Below are positions 25,258 to 34,634 of a DNA stretch of 64,000 bases, piece by piece (the first letter of the stretch is position 1; every line of letters starts with the position of its first letter). The position numbers were made by a program, and so were the translations under genes. The stretch comes from Pseudomonas proteolytica (GTDB lineage: Bacteria > Pseudomonadota > Gammaproteobacteria > Pseudomonadales > Pseudomonadaceae): the NCBI RefSeq assembly GCF_007858275.1, contig NZ_VFEV01000025.1, positions 30,190 to 94,189 of the forward strand. Reading direction: 5' to 3'. A model generated the notes under the pieces. That model was not told the origin of the DNA, searched no databases, and was given only the letters and a program-made list of their open reading frames with translations.

Positions 25258-27825
25258 TTAAAGACCTTGAACGCTGTGACACACCAACGCCTGGCGCTCG
25301 TAGTTCAGCGCCTTGTTTTGTGCAGGCAGCGCATACGGCGCAGTACATTGCTGGTCACCCCACTTGATCGTCAGGCTGCCTTGGTCCTCTTCGACCAGTA
25401 CCAAGGCATTGCCGCTGGGATCGGCGATGGCCAACTGTTTGCCGCTGGCGTCTTCCAGTGAGGCGCCGAACGCCATGCGCTGGTGCTGCGCATCAAACAG
25501 CTCAAACAGCACGCGCCGCCCGGTTTTGCCGCTGTAGCGGGCCAATACCACCGCACCGCGGCGCGGTACTAACTGCTGCGTGGCCTGGGTGATTTCAACA
25601 TCACCGCCCAGGTCGCGGGTGTCGAGGCTGATCCAGTTCACCCGATAAGGCTGTGCCGAGGGCACCACGGCATAGCCGTTGCGCCCGGTTTCAACCCCGC
25701 TGTAGCTGCTGACTTTAGCCCCGCTGATACCCGGCACCTGAACCAAGGCAAAGGTTTCGCTGACGGTCTGCCCCAGGTTGATGCCACCGGCGTGCGCCAC
25801 CACTGAGCCGGCAACGTTAAGGTTTTGTGCGTCGTACCCACGGCCCTGGCTATACCCCAGGCTGATATCGGCCATGGATGTGCGGCTATTGATGTTGGCC
25901 GATCCCGATTGGCCACCCGTTCGGCTATGCCCGGCCTGGACCGAATAGAACACATCGCTGGTATCGGCCACATAACCGTTGATACCCGCCTGGGTGCTGG
26001 TATCGCCTTGCTGGGTGCTGGTGGTGACGAATGCACGCGGCGCCCGGGGCTGGCTGCCCAAGGGGAACGAAAAGGACAGGTTGAACTGCGTGTCGGAGTC
26101 CGGTGCGCCCCAACTGGCAATCTGTTTGGTGCGTGTCACCCCCAGGTTGTAGCTCAGGTCGCCCCAGTTGTTGTTGTACCCCGCCGAAAAGCTCTGGGAG
26201 CCGCCACGGTTCCAATAGCGCTGGTCGGTGGCGTTCAAGTAAAGGCTGCCGAACTCGCGGTTGCGCCCGATGCTTTGGTTGATCGTCAGGTCGGTGCGGG
26301 TTTTCGAGTTGCCCGTACGCTTGACGGCACCCTCACTGGTGTCCTCGACGTGGTCGGTCAGGGTGCGGTAGCCCTCGGTCGAGTAACGATAGGCGGCCAG
26401 GGTGAAGTTGGTGTCGGTGCCGGCAAAGGTCTTGGCATACAACGCACGCACGCTGTTGCCCTGGGTCGTTTGCCCTTGGGCGGCGCTTGAGGAGTGAGTG
26501 ACGTCCATCGACACCGCGCCCAGCGACGTGTTTTTGCCAACCCCCAGGGAGAGTGCCTTGTAGTCTTCGCTCACTTGCAGGCCGACAATCGCGCTGAGGT
26601 TGCTGGTGAGCCCGTAGGCGAGGGTGCTGCTGACAAATTGCGGGCTCGCCAAGCCGTCAGCATTGCTGCTGAATTTACCGGCTGAAACGCTGTATTTGAC
26701 CTGGCCTTCACGCACCATGATCGGCAGGCTGGAGAACGCCTGGGTGGTCACGCGCCGACGGCCGTCGGCCTCGATGATGGTGATTTCCAGGTCGCCGTTC
26801 GAGCCGCTGGGGTAGATATCGTTGATCTCGAAAGGCCCGGGCGCGACGTTGGCGGTGTAGAGGATGTAGTCGTTCTGGCGGATCTCTACCGTGGCGTTGG
26901 TCTGTGCCACGCCACGAATCACCGGCGCATAACCGCGCTCGCTGTCGGCGCGCATGCCTTCGTCGGACGCCAGTTTCACGCCTCGGTAACGCACGCTGTC
27001 GAACAGGTCGGTATCGGAAAAAATCTCCCCGGCACTGAACTGGCCCTTGAGCGTCGTCACGTCATGCTGCACATAGCTGCGGTTGCTGGTGAAGTTGCTC
27101 GGCCGCCCCGTGCCATTGCTCAGGTTCGATTCGTTACGCAAGCGCCATGCGCCCAGGTTGATGCCGTTGCGCAGCCCCAAGTTGTTGTTGATGCGGGTTT
27201 CATAGTCGCCGGCGGTGCGGCTGCTATTGAGTTGATAGTTGATAAACGCTGCGGGCACGCCGTCGTCCCATAACTGGGGGTCGACATAACCGCGCATGCC
27301 CCGTTGCATCGCAACCTGTGGAATGCTCGCCGCCAGGCGCAGGCGACTGGCGTCATAGCGCAGGGTGGCCTGGTCGATCAGCGTCGGTAGGTCGTAGCAG
27401 GCCTGGGGTTGGCTGGCGTCGAGCTTGCCTTGGGCTTGCAAGAGGGTCAGGTCGATCCCCAGTTGCTTGAGCAAGTCCAGGGTCAGGCACGGATCGACCC
27501 GGCCGGTCTGCGGGTTGCGCTTGAAGTCGATGTCGCGACGGCCCACCAGGACCTCATTGCTATACAAGTCGACTCGGTAGTTACCGGGCAGCACGCTGTT
27601 GGCCGACAGCAGTTGCTGCAGGTCTACCGACGATTGAGCGCCCTGCAAAAAGGTGGTGTTGAACACTTCCAGGGACGGCTCATCGGCAACGGCCCAAACG
27701 GGCGAGCCGGCAAGAATGGCCAATGACAGCGTACTCAACTTCAGAGATGTGCACGTTGTAGACACGCGTGAAGTGCGCTCGCTTGATATGTAATGATTGG
27801 GCCTGCTGCCTAAAATAAAAAACAT
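25258..27825 (-). CDS. Fimbrial outer-membrane usher protein (CupD3/FimD type)
   Basis: An 855-residue outer-membrane usher that gates subunit export and assembly in chaperone-usher fimbriae. After a signal (TLSLAILAGSPVWA, cleavage near residue 46) come the N-domain (FLQGAQSSVDLQQL, then NYRVDLYSNEVLVG), the beta-barrel with APVIRGVAQTNATVEI and GPFEINDIYPSG, and the C-terminal domains (GGDVEITQATQQLVPRRGAVVLARY). Length matches cup ushers. Start is uncertain: the ATG at 27825 or a GTG at 27765. It is the last gene of the subunit-chaperone-usher block. Confidence 0.93.
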   Translation of the reverse strand: MFFILGSRPNHYISSERTSRVSTTCTSLKLSTLSLAILAGSPVWAVADEPSLEVFNTTFLQGAQSSVDLQQLLSANSVLPGNYRVDLYSNEVLVGRRDIDFKRNPQTGRVDPCLTLDLLKQLGIDLTLLQAQGKLDASQPQACYDLPTLIDQATLRYDASRLRLAASIPQVAMQRGMRGYVDPQLWDDGVPAAFINYQLNSSRTAGDYETRINNNLGLRNGINLGAWRLRNESNLSNGTGRPSNFTSNRSYVQHDVTTLKGQFSAGEIFSDTDLFDSVRYRGVKLASDEGMRADSERGYAPVIRGVAQTNATVEIRQNDYILYTANVAPGPFEINDIYPSGSNGDLEITIIEADGRRRVTTQAFSSLPIMVREGQVKYSVSAGKFSSNADGLASPQFVSSTLAYGLTSNLSAIVGLQVSEDYKALSLGVGKNTSLGAVSMDVTHSSSAAQGQTTQGNSVRALYAKTFAGTDTNFTLAAYRYSTEGYRTLTDHVEDTSEGAVKRTGNSKTRTDLTINQSIGRNREFGSLYLNATDQRYWNRGGSQSFSAGYNNNWGDLSYNLGVTRTKQIASWGAPDSDTQFNLSFSFPLGSQPRAPRAFVTTSTQQGDTSTQAGINGYVADTSDVFYSVQAGHSRTGGQSGSANINSRTSMADISLGYSQGRGYDAQNLNVAGSVVAHAGGINLGQTVSETFALVQVPGISGAKVSSYSGVETGRNGYAVVPSAQPYRVNWISLDTRDLGGDVEITQATQQLVPRRGAVVLARYSGKTGRRVLFELFDAQHQRMAFGASLEDASGKQLAIADPSGNALVLVEEDQGSLTIKWGDQQCTAPYALPAQNKALNYERQALVCHSVQGL

Positions 27826-27914
27826 GCAAAGAACCTATATCATCCCTGTTTATCGGACAGGCGAGGCACGCGAGTACGCACTCGAATCGAACCTGGAGGG
27901 TTTAAGGGAAACGC

Positions 27915-28661
27915 TTATTGCCGGGTGCGCGCCTCAGTGGCCTTGGCCGTCAGGCGCGTGGAAAGTTGTGCGGTGTATTTATCTTGTGCGCCATAGTCGT
28001 TAATGCTGGAAAAAGACAACTGCACTGTTTCGTAACCACCGAGTTGTTTAACGCTGAACTGTTTTTCAGCGCCCGGCGCAATCATTGTCGAATCGGCAGC
28101 CAGTTCCGTTTGTTGCCCGGCCTGAAGTTTTATATCGGCCATGGACACGTGATACAGCGTCGGGTTTTTTACGCTCAGCCACGACTCGGCGCCACGCTTT
28201 TGCAGTTGCCATTCCAGTTGCGCCGGCGCCGACAGGGCGCTACCTGGCAAACCGGCTGGCCGGAAAAATATCTTGATGCGCTGGCGTACCGCCAGTTGCA
28301 ACGTGTTGTCGGAGGCGGCGGCCTGCGGGATCTCTTGCACATTGAGCCAGATCACGGATTCACGATCCGCCGGCATACCGCTGCCCTGGTAAAGAATGCG
28401 CAGCAATTGCTGCTCCTTGGCAAATATCCGTGCCAGTGGCGGGGTCACGGCGAACGGTGCAGCACTGGCTTGCGCATCGCTGGTATCGACCCAGGATTGA
28501 ATCAATACATCCTGGTTACCGTTGCGCACGGTGATATTGGCTTCTTTGTGCTCGCCATCGAAGACGATACGCGTGGCACTCAATGAAATGCTGGCGCCAG
28601 CCTGGGTCGCCATCAGCAGGGTCAACAACCCCAGGCCTGCGGCAATGGAACGAGGCAACAT
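27915..28661 (-). CDS. Periplasmic fimbrial chaperone (CupD2/PapD type)
   Basis: A 248-residue PapD-like chaperone that donates a beta strand to fimbrial subunits. Signal MLPRSIAAGLGLLTLLMATQAGA; G1-strand and cleft residues in ARIFAKEQQLLRILY; family block ESVIWLNVQEIPQ; interdomain LAVRQRIKIFFRPAGLP. Second of three structural genes (subunit, chaperone, usher); 74 bp separate it from the subunit gene and a GC-rich hairpin lies in that gap. Confidence 0.93.
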   Translation of the reverse strand: MLPRSIAAGLGLLTLLMATQAGASISLSATRIVFDGEHKEANITVRNGNQDVLIQSWVDTSDAQASAAPFAVTPPLARIFAKEQQLLRILYQGSGMPADRESVIWLNVQEIPQAAASDNTLQLAVRQRIKIFFRPAGLPGSALSAPAQLEWQLQKRGAESWLSVKNPTLYHVSMADIKLQAGQQTELAADSTMIAPGAEKQFSVKQLGGYETVQLSFSSINDYGAQDKYTAQLSTRLTAKATEARTRQ

Positions 28662-28691
28662 GATGTCTACCGTGTATGGGTCGGATAAATG

Positions 28692-28711
28692 GCGAGGCCC
28701 TGGGGCCTCGC
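28692..28711 (-). promoter_or_regulatory. GC-rich hairpin between subunit and chaperone genes
   Basis: GCGAGGCCC (28692-28700) pairs with GGGCCTCGC (28703-28711). It lies between the stop of the major subunit and the start of the chaperone, without a following T run, so it is more likely an RNA-processing or partial-termination structure that keeps subunit mRNA in excess than a full terminator. This role is inferred from similar fimbrial operons. Confidence 0.55.
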
Positions 28712-28735
28712 GCGTGGCATTTACAGCCTTGGGGG

Positions 28736-29341
28736 TTATTCGTATTGCAGGATGAACGGCAGGGTGGCGTCACCACGACCCGCAGTGGAGGCGCCGGCTG
28801 CACCGGTGGTGACGTAGGCTGCGGCAAAGCTCAAGGTTGCATCGCCGCCTTCGGTGCCTTGGCCGTGCATGCTGCTTTCGATGCGGGCGCTGGCCGGGGA
28901 GCTGAGGTCGATCAGTGCGCCTTTGCTGTCGAGCAGGGCGATGCCGACGTTGCTTGCGCTGCCGTTGCCCGGGGTCAGGGCGAGGACTTTCTTGCCGGTG
29001 ACCAGGCCCGAGCCGCCGCTGTTGGCGTCAAAGATCATGGCCACTTTGGTGCCCAGGTTGCAGTTCACGTTGAGGTTGAAGTCTTTGGCTGTCACACGGC
29101 CCGAGGCCGGGTTTTCAGCGGTGCCCATGTCTTTGATCGATACCGAGCCCATGTCCACCGAGATCACGCGATCGGAGTTGGCGCCGTCGACCGAGCACGC
29201 GTCGTTGTTGATCACGCCGGTGAAAGTGATTTTGCCGCTGCCACCCAGGGTCGGGGTCGGCGCAACGGGATCTTCGGCAAATGCACTGCTGCTGGCGGCA
29301 ATAACTGACACAGCGATAAGGGCCAGGGAAAACTTCTTCAT
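28736..29341 (-). CDS. Major fimbrial subunit (CupD1 type)
   Basis: A 201-residue pilin. Signal peptide MKKFSLALIAVSVIAASSSAFA, then GKITFTGVINNDACSVD with the first Cys of the subunit disulfide, second Cys in LNVNCNLGTK, and the C-terminal strand GDATLPFILQYE ending in the penultimate-type Tyr used for chaperone binding. ATG 29341 is chosen because it gives the signal peptide; a frame extending to 29446 is upstream non-coding. It follows the RcsB-type regulator gene by 146 bp, which hold a candidate regulator box and a -10-like TAAAAT, so it probably has its own promoter. Confidence 0.92.
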   Translation of the reverse strand: MKKFSLALIAVSVIAASSSAFAEDPVAPTPTLGGSGKITFTGVINNDACSVDGANSDRVISVDMGSVSIKDMGTAENPASGRVTAKDFNLNVNCNLGTKVAMIFDANSGGSGLVTGKKVLALTPGNGSASNVGIALLDSKGALIDLSSPASARIESSMHGQGTEGGDATLSFAAAYVTTGAAGASTAGRGDATLPFILQYE

Positions 29342-29418
29342 GATGATGTCCGTTAGTGTTGGTTGTAGAGAGGGTTGAAACTGCCAACGAACAATAGTGA
29401 TTTTAAGCCTTAGAGAGA

Positions 29419-29434
29419 ATAAGACGATTCTTAT
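29419..29434 (-). promoter_or_regulatory. RcsB-like box, copy 1, upstream of the subunit gene
   Basis: Minus-strand TAAGAATCGTCTTA within a perfect palindrome ATAAGA-N4-TCTTAT. It resembles the RcsAB box core TAAGAAT-ATTCTTA and lies 78 bp before the subunit start. A TAAAAT -10-like sequence begins 13 bp downstream of it. The same motif occurs twice more in the locus. Confidence 0.55.
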
Positions 29435-29487
29435 AAAGCACTGCAAGGCAAGTTAGTTAAGGAGGAGATTAGTTGATAAGGCACGGA

Positions 29488-30135
29488 TTAGTTGAAGATA
29501 TTTTGCGCCAGGCAATAAGCCAACAAGTCTTGATCACTACTGACTTCAAGTTTGCGCATGGCCGAAATTTTTTGCGCACTGATAGTCTTTGAACTTCTAT
29601 TCTGGCTGCGCGCTATATCACTGACACTTTTGCCTGAAATAAACAAACGCAGTATCTCGAATTCCTTCGGCGACAGGGTCGAGAAACGCGCATCGATAGC
29701 CGTCATCGACTCGACCACCGAAGTCTTGGCGGGCTCCAGGCTGCGATACAGCGCCTGCTGCACAATAGACTTGAGGGCCACCTGGATTTCGGTGTGCAAC
29801 TGGCTTTTCTGGATGACGCCCACCACGCCCATCTCTTGCAGACGGGTCAGGATCAGATGATTGGAGATCATGGTCAGGATCAGAATCTGCACCTGGGGGA
29901 AATGCCGCTTAAGGTATTCCACCAGTTTCAAACCATCGCCGTAGGGTGAATCGCCGGGCATGTTGTAATCGGTAATCACGATGTCGATAGGCTGCTGTTC
30001 AAGCAGCCCGATGAGGCCTGCCGAACAGATCGCTTCGCCCACTACTTGAAAGCGCGCGTCTCGCTCGACGAGTTCTCGCACGCCCAAAAGCACGATGGGG
30101 TGATCATCCGCAATAACCACAGTGAAGGTTTTCAT
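29488..30135 (-). CDS. rcsB: NarL/LuxR-type response regulator, RcsB-like
   Basis: A 215-residue regulator. The receiver (about 1-125) has the acidic pair Asp10/Asp11, phospho-acceptor Asp56 (VITDYNMPG) and Lys in GVIQKSQ. The C-terminal LuxR-type helix-turn-helix (FSTLSPKEFEILRLFISG to TISAQKISAMRKL) binds DNA. In P. aeruginosa PA14, RcsB next to pvrSR activates the cupD fimbrial genes; the same neighbours (hybrid kinases, EAL regulator, cup genes) are here, hence the name. It lies 40 bp downstream of the RcsC-type kinase gene. Confidence 0.85.
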   Translation of the reverse strand: MKTFTVVIADDHPIVLLGVRELVERDARFQVVGEAICSAGLIGLLEQQPIDIVITDYNMPGDSPYGDGLKLVEYLKRHFPQVQILILTMISNHLILTRLQEMGVVGVIQKSQLHTEIQVALKSIVQQALYRSLEPAKTSVVESMTAIDARFSTLSPKEFEILRLFISGKSVSDIARSQNRSSKTISAQKISAMRKLEVSSDQDLLAYCLAQNIFN

Positions 30136-30175
30136 AAGGGTTGCCCGTAATGCTGGTTCAGTGAGTGAGGAGGGC

Positions 30176-33100
30176 TCATGGCTGCACGCTGAGCAAGGCT
30201 GAAAGCCTACTGCTGACCTGGTTTATGCGCATTTCCAGCGCGGGATTGAGCCGGCCGCTGGCCAACTGGCTTTCCAGTTCGACACACGCCTGGGCCAGGT
30301 CCAGCGCCTGCACCGCGCCCAGGGCCCCGGCCACCGAGTGCAAGGTTTCGGCCAGGCGCCGGCAATCGCGTTGCTCAAGTGCGGCGCTGATGCGCTGCAG
30401 ATCGTGCTGTACGCTGCTGACAAACAGCGGGCGCATTTTTTCTGACATCTGCACCGTGTCGATCACCGCCGGCAAGACGCGTACCGTCGGCCGGCACAGC
30501 TTGATCAATTGCGCGCGCAGGGTTTGCAGGCTCAAGGGCTTGACCAGCCACGCATTCATCCCGACTGCCAGGCAACGCATGCCTTCTTCGCGCATGGCAT
30601 TGGCGGTGACACCGATGATCGGTAATTGCGGGTCATGTTCCCTGAGGGTGCGGGCCAGTTCGTAGCCATTCATCAAGGGCATGTTGACGTCGGTCAGCAC
30701 CAGGTCGAAGGCCTGGGGTTGCCACAGGTGCATGGCCTGCTCGCCATTGTCTGCCAAGGTAACCGTACAGCCCAGCGCTTCCAGTTGCTCCTGGATGATG
30801 GCCTGGTTTACCGGGTTGTCCTCGGCCACCAGAATGCGCAGTTGCAACTGCCCGGCGCTCTGTTGTTCGGCGTGCTGCACGGCTTCCTGCTTACCCTGCT
30901 GCGCCAGCGAGACCACCGACGCAATGGCACGCACATCATGCATATCCACTTCCCAGCCCTGGGCCGTATACAGCGGTGGGCTGTGTGCACCCGGCACACA
31001 CAAGACGCGCGGCCCGGCCCAGGACAATCGCGGCCCGGCGGGCAACATGTCGACCAGTACGGCCTGCGCATTCTGTGAGGCCAGGGGCAGCGTTGCCACC
31101 GAGGCCTGGATACCCAGGCGCCCGAGCCAGTCGCACAGCGCTTCGGCCAACTCGCGCACTGGCGCCTGTACATAGACCGGCGTCGCGCTCGGCTCAAGAA
31201 GGGGAAGTCCGGGCAGCTCGCCACGGCCTATCGGCAAGCTCATTTTCAAGGTGAAACTGCTACCCAGGCCGGGCTCGCTGACGACCTTGATCTGGCCATC
31301 CATCATTTCGGCGAGCCAGCGGCATATCGGCAGGCCCAGCCCGGCACCGCCTTGGCCAGCGGTGTCTGGTGCCTGGTAGAACAAGTCGAACAGCTTGGCT
31401 TGCTGCGCCTGGCTGATGCCCACGCCAGAGTCGGTCACTTGCCACTCCAGGTCCACCTTATCGGCCCCCCGGCGAAGCGCCCGGGCCCGAATCACCACGC
31501 GTCCTATGTCAGTAAATTTGAGCGCATTGCTCACCAGGTTGTTGAGGATCTGGCGGATCCGCATCGGGTCGCCGACCACACAGTCGGGCAACTGCGCATC
31601 GATGCAGCCATACAGTTGCAGGCCCTTGCGCTGGGCGAAGGCGGCGTAGGTGTGCAAGGTGTCTTCGAGCATGTCCAGGGGGCAAAACTCGATGGACTCG
31701 ATTGCCATCTGCCCGGATTCGATTTTCGACACGTCGAGCACATCACTGATCAGTTGGAACAACGTGGCAGATGAGCGTTGGATGGTGTGCAGGTAGGTTT
31801 TCTGGCGCGGGTCCAGGGTCGTCAACCCGAGCAATTCCAGGGTGCCGAGCACGCCGTACAACGGTGTGCGGATTTCATGGCTCATGGTTGCCAGGAACAG
31901 CGTCTTGGCTTCATTGGCCGCATCGGCGGCGCGCCGGGCATCTTCCAGGGCCAGGGCGTCTTCAATATGCCGGGTCACGTCGTTGAACGCATAAAGCCGC
32001 ACATCCTGGCCTTGATAACGGGTCGACACGAAACCGACCTGCAGGTGCCGGCCTTCGATTTCCAGGTGGGTTTCGCCACTGTCGGCGCTGTCCTGGAAGC
32101 GGCTGAGGGCCGCCACCAACCTGGCGGTGCCCGGCCATTGTTGGGCGCGCTGGTTCTCGATCAGCACCTGGCCATCCGCGCGGCCCACCACACACAGGCC
32201 GGTAGGCGCGGTGTCGATAATCACCCGGCTGAATGCCACGCTTTCGGCAATCCGCTCATGGGCCTGGCGCGCCGGATGGATCACTTGCTTGCGGTACCAG
32301 CGGTTGCCGGCCCAGACAATCGCCAGTACGGCACACAGAAACAGCACCAGGCTGGTCAGTGGCCACAGGGCATAGCGGAAAAAATGCTTGTAGCTGATCC
32401 CGTAGATTGCGGTCCACTGCGACTGGGCGTCGTGGGTGATTTTGAACTCCAGCCCGTTGGCGCGAATATTCAGCCCTTCACCCAAGGCAGAGGCGCGGAC
32501 CTGAGGCCCCGTCAGCGTCTGCCCGGCAGGGGAGATCAGGGTGAATCGATCGTAGATGGACGACTCCATGGTGCGTTCCACATCGTTGACGTGTGCCATA
32601 TCCAGCAGCGTGGCAACCATCACCTGGTTAGTGCCTTGACCCGCGCGCAAAATCTGAGGGTTCAGGGGGATGCCGATATACGCCAACAACTGCGGAGCCC
32701 CGGAGGCTTTCCCGGTTGGGGTATAGGTTTCCCAGTAAAGTCTGTCGTCTACCCGGGGCAACTGCTCGAGCCTTTGCTGCACCGCGTCGGCCTGTTCGGC
32801 CGTGGGGCCGTTGAACGGGGTTGTGCCGCCGCGTTGGTAGCCGACCGCAGGCACCGCAATGTGGTAGTTGACCAGGCGGTTGAGGATAAAGACGTGGGGC
32901 GATGCGTAGGGCGACGATGACCAGTACGCGCTGTAGTAACTGGCCAGGTGCACCCCCAGGGCAAAGATCTTCTGCTGCTCGCCAGGCGTGACCCGTTGCG
33001 CCTCGAACTGTGCACTGAAGGGCACCGAAAAGGCGAACTCACGACCTTCATAGCGGGTGTTGTGCATGTCCAGGCGATGGCTCTGGAGGCTGGCCTGGGT

Positions 33101-33358
33101 GTTCTTGTCGCTGATCAAGTCCCGTTGGATCGCCGGCTGCGCCAGGGTCCGGAGGAAGGTTTCCTGTTCCTGGATATTTTCCATCAGCCGGGCAAAATGA
33201 AACCCCACCGCGGCGTGCTGCTCATCGATGATCCGCTGCAACGCCCAGTAACTGGTGCCTGCCAGCAACAACGCGACGCCGAGCACGCCCATCAGCCCTT
33301 TGTTCAAGCGCAGTGAGCTGCGGGTGAATGCTTCCAGGATCGCGTTGTTGTGCTTCAT
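30176..33358 (-). CDS. rcsC: Hybrid sensor histidine kinase with receiver and Hpt domains, RcsC-like
   Basis: A 1060-residue inner-membrane sensor. Helix 1 (about 21-40) and helix 2 (about 330-350) flank a 290-residue periplasmic sensor domain. Then come a PAS-like region (about 370-465), HisKA with His494 (ATMSHEIRTPLYGVLG), HATPase (NNLVSNALKFTD near 606, GLGLPICRWLAEM near 673), a degenerate receiver/ABL-like part (about 723-800), a full receiver with Asp890 (VLTDVNMPLMNG) and a C-terminal Hpt domain with His1007 (LAETLHSVAGALGA). So it holds a complete His-Asp-His relay that can pass phosphate to the RcsB-type regulator just downstream. The name follows gene order of the PA14 pvrS-pvrR-rcsC-rcsB module. 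Confidence 0.88.
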   Translation of the reverse strand: MKHNNAILEAFTRSSLRLNKGLMGVLGVALLLAGTSYWALQRIIDEQHAAVGFHFARLMENIQEQETFLRTLAQPAIQRDLISDKNTQASLQSHRLDMHNTRYEGREFAFSVPFSAQFEAQRVTPGEQQKIFALGVHLASYYSAYWSSSPYASPHVFILNRLVNYHIAVPAVGYQRGGTTPFNGPTAEQADAVQQRLEQLPRVDDRLYWETYTPTGKASGAPQLLAYIGIPLNPQILRAGQGTNQVMVATLLDMAHVNDVERTMESSIYDRFTLISPAGQTLTGPQVRASALGEGLNIRANGLEFKITHDAQSQWTAIYGISYKHFFRYALWPLTSLVLFLCAVLAIVWAGNRWYRKQVIHPARQAHERIAESVAFSRVIIDTAPTGLCVVGRADGQVLIENQRAQQWPGTARLVAALSRFQDSADSGETHLEIEGRHLQVGFVSTRYQGQDVRLYAFNDVTRHIEDALALEDARRAADAANEAKTLFLATMSHEIRTPLYGVLGTLELLGLTTLDPRQKTYLHTIQRSSATLFQLISDVLDVSKIESGQMAIESIEFCPLDMLEDTLHTYAAFAQRKGLQLYGCIDAQLPDCVVGDPMRIRQILNNLVSNALKFTDIGRVVIRARALRRGADKVDLEWQVTDSGVGISQAQQAKLFDLFYQAPDTAGQGGAGLGLPICRWLAEMMDGQIKVVSEPGLGSSFTLKMSLPIGRGELPGLPLLEPSATPVYVQAPVRELAEALCDWLGRLGIQASVATLPLASQNAQAVLVDMLPAGPRLSWAGPRVLCVPGAHSPPLYTAQGWEVDMHDVRAIASVVSLAQQGKQEAVQHAEQQSAGQLQLRILVAEDNPVNQAIIQEQLEALGCTVTLADNGEQAMHLWQPQAFDLVLTDVNMPLMNGYELARTLREHDPQLPIIGVTANAMREEGMRCLAVGMNAWLVKPLSLQTLRAQLIKLCRPTVRVLPAVIDTVQMSEKMRPLFVSSVQHDLQRISAALEQRDCRRLAETLHSVAGALGAVQALDLAQACVELESQLASGRLNPALEMRINQVSSRLSALLSVQP

Positions 33359-33440
33359 TGATGGTTTTCGCAGGCGGCTGAGAAATCGGCGCTGGATGGA
33401 GTTTACTCCTTATACAGGTTAGACAAATCCGAGCCGGGGG

Positions 33441-34634
33441 CTAATGAGATGTCGCTGGGCCATCATTGTTCAACAGTTGTTGAAATTGTTCTGAGGAGAC
33501 CGCGTGGGAGATCAGAAAACCCTGCACCTGGGTGCAGTCGATTTTGCGTAGCAACGCCAGTTGCTGGGGCGTCTCCACACCTTCGGCCACCACCGTCAGC
33601 CCGAGTTTGCGGCCCAGTGCGATGATGCTCGCCAGGGCCGAGGTCATGCCTTCGTTGTCATGGCAGCCCTGCACCAGCGCCTGGTCGATCTTGAGTTCGG
33701 TAAACGGGGTCGAGACCAGGTTCAGGTAAGAGCTGTAGCCCTTGCCGAAATCATCCTGGGACAGGCCGAAACCCTTGATGCGCAGGCGGCAGGCGCCGGC
33801 GTAGAAGTTGCTGATGTCCTGGGGCACCGAGCATTCCATCAGCTCGAAGCAGATCATCCCCGGGATGCCTTGGTGGTCGAGGACGAACGCCAGCAGGCGG
33901 TCTGCCAAGTCATGGCTATTGAGCAGGTGGGTCGGCAAATTGATCGACACTGGAATCTCATACCCGCGCTGGCGCCAGCGTTCCTGGGCCAGGATCGCCT
34001 GTTTGAGCACCAGCCATAGCAGGCGTTCTTCCAGGTCGAAGGTCTTGATCGCCGGCAGAAACGCGGCGGGCAACATCACCCCTTGCTCGGGGTTCATCCA
34101 CCGCACCAGCGCTTCAGCGGCGACAATCCGGCCGTTGGCCAAGGATTTTTTCGGTTGGAACCAGGCCTGGATCTGCCCGTTGCCCATGGCCTGGAGGAGT
34201 GTGTGCCGGTCAATCGCCGGCGGCGTGGCAGGCGCGGGGGAGGGGCTGCGGTCTTTGTGGTTGAGCTGGCTGACCAGGCTGCGCAAGGCGTCGGCTGCGA
34301 CTGGCTTGGAAATCAGGCCGATGACTTTCACATCGAGATTTTTCGCCACCAGGCTGGCCGCCATCAACATACGCCGGGAGGCGGCACTCATGATGGCCAG
34401 GGCAGGCTTGCAACGCAGGGTCGCCAGGCTCTGGATAAATTGCACACCGTCCATGCCCGGCATCAGCAGATCGGTCAGCACCAGGTCGAAATCACGCTGG
34501 CGCAAGCGCTCCAGTGCTTCGTTTCCATCCTGGGCGGACTCCAGCATGAAGTCGCCCAATTCATTGAGCAGGTTCTGCAGGTACAGGTGCTGCAGGGGAT
34601 GGTCCTCGACGATCAAAATACTATAGGGCTTCAT
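33441..34634 (-). CDS. pvrR: Receiver-EAL response regulator (PvrR/RocR type), c-di-GMP phosphodiesterase
   Basis: A 397-residue protein: receiver with Asp55 (LVLTDLLMPGMDG) and a C-terminal EAL domain that would cleave cyclic di-GMP. EAL residues are all present: Glu174 (AEALVRW), Asn232 (SINLP), Glu264 and Glu267 (FELMEC), Asp294/Asp295 (QDDFGKGYSSY), Lys315 (ELKID), Glu351 (VAEGVET) and Gln371 (QGF). Each is one less than the RocR number, which argues for the same subfamily and for activity. Start MKPYSILIVEDH at 34634 is chosen over an upstream frame start; it overlaps the end of the pvrS-type gene by 14 bp. In PA14, PvrR opposes RcsB in cupD control. Confidence 0.9.
   Translation of the reverse strand: MKPYSILIVEDHPLQHLYLQNLLNELGDFMLESAQDGNEALERLRQRDFDLVLTDLLMPGMDGVQFIQSLATLRCKPALAIMSAASRRMLMAASLVAKNLDVKVIGLISKPVAADALRSLVSQLNHKDRSPSPAPATPPAIDRHTLLQAMGNGQIQAWFQPKKSLANGRIVAAEALVRWMNPEQGVMLPAAFLPAIKTFDLEERLLWLVLKQAILAQERWRQRGYEIPVSINLPTHLLNSHDLADRLLAFVLDHQGIPGMICFELMECSVPQDISNFYAGACRLRIKGFGLSQDDFGKGYSSYLNLVSTPFTELKIDQALVQGCHDNEGMTSALASIIALGRKLGLTVVAEGVETPQQLALLRKIDCTQVQGFLISHAVSSEQFQQLLNNDGPATSH

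Noticed and set aside
31778..32920. A 380-codon plus-strand frame
   Set aside because: Antisense to the RcsC-type kinase; no domain seen.
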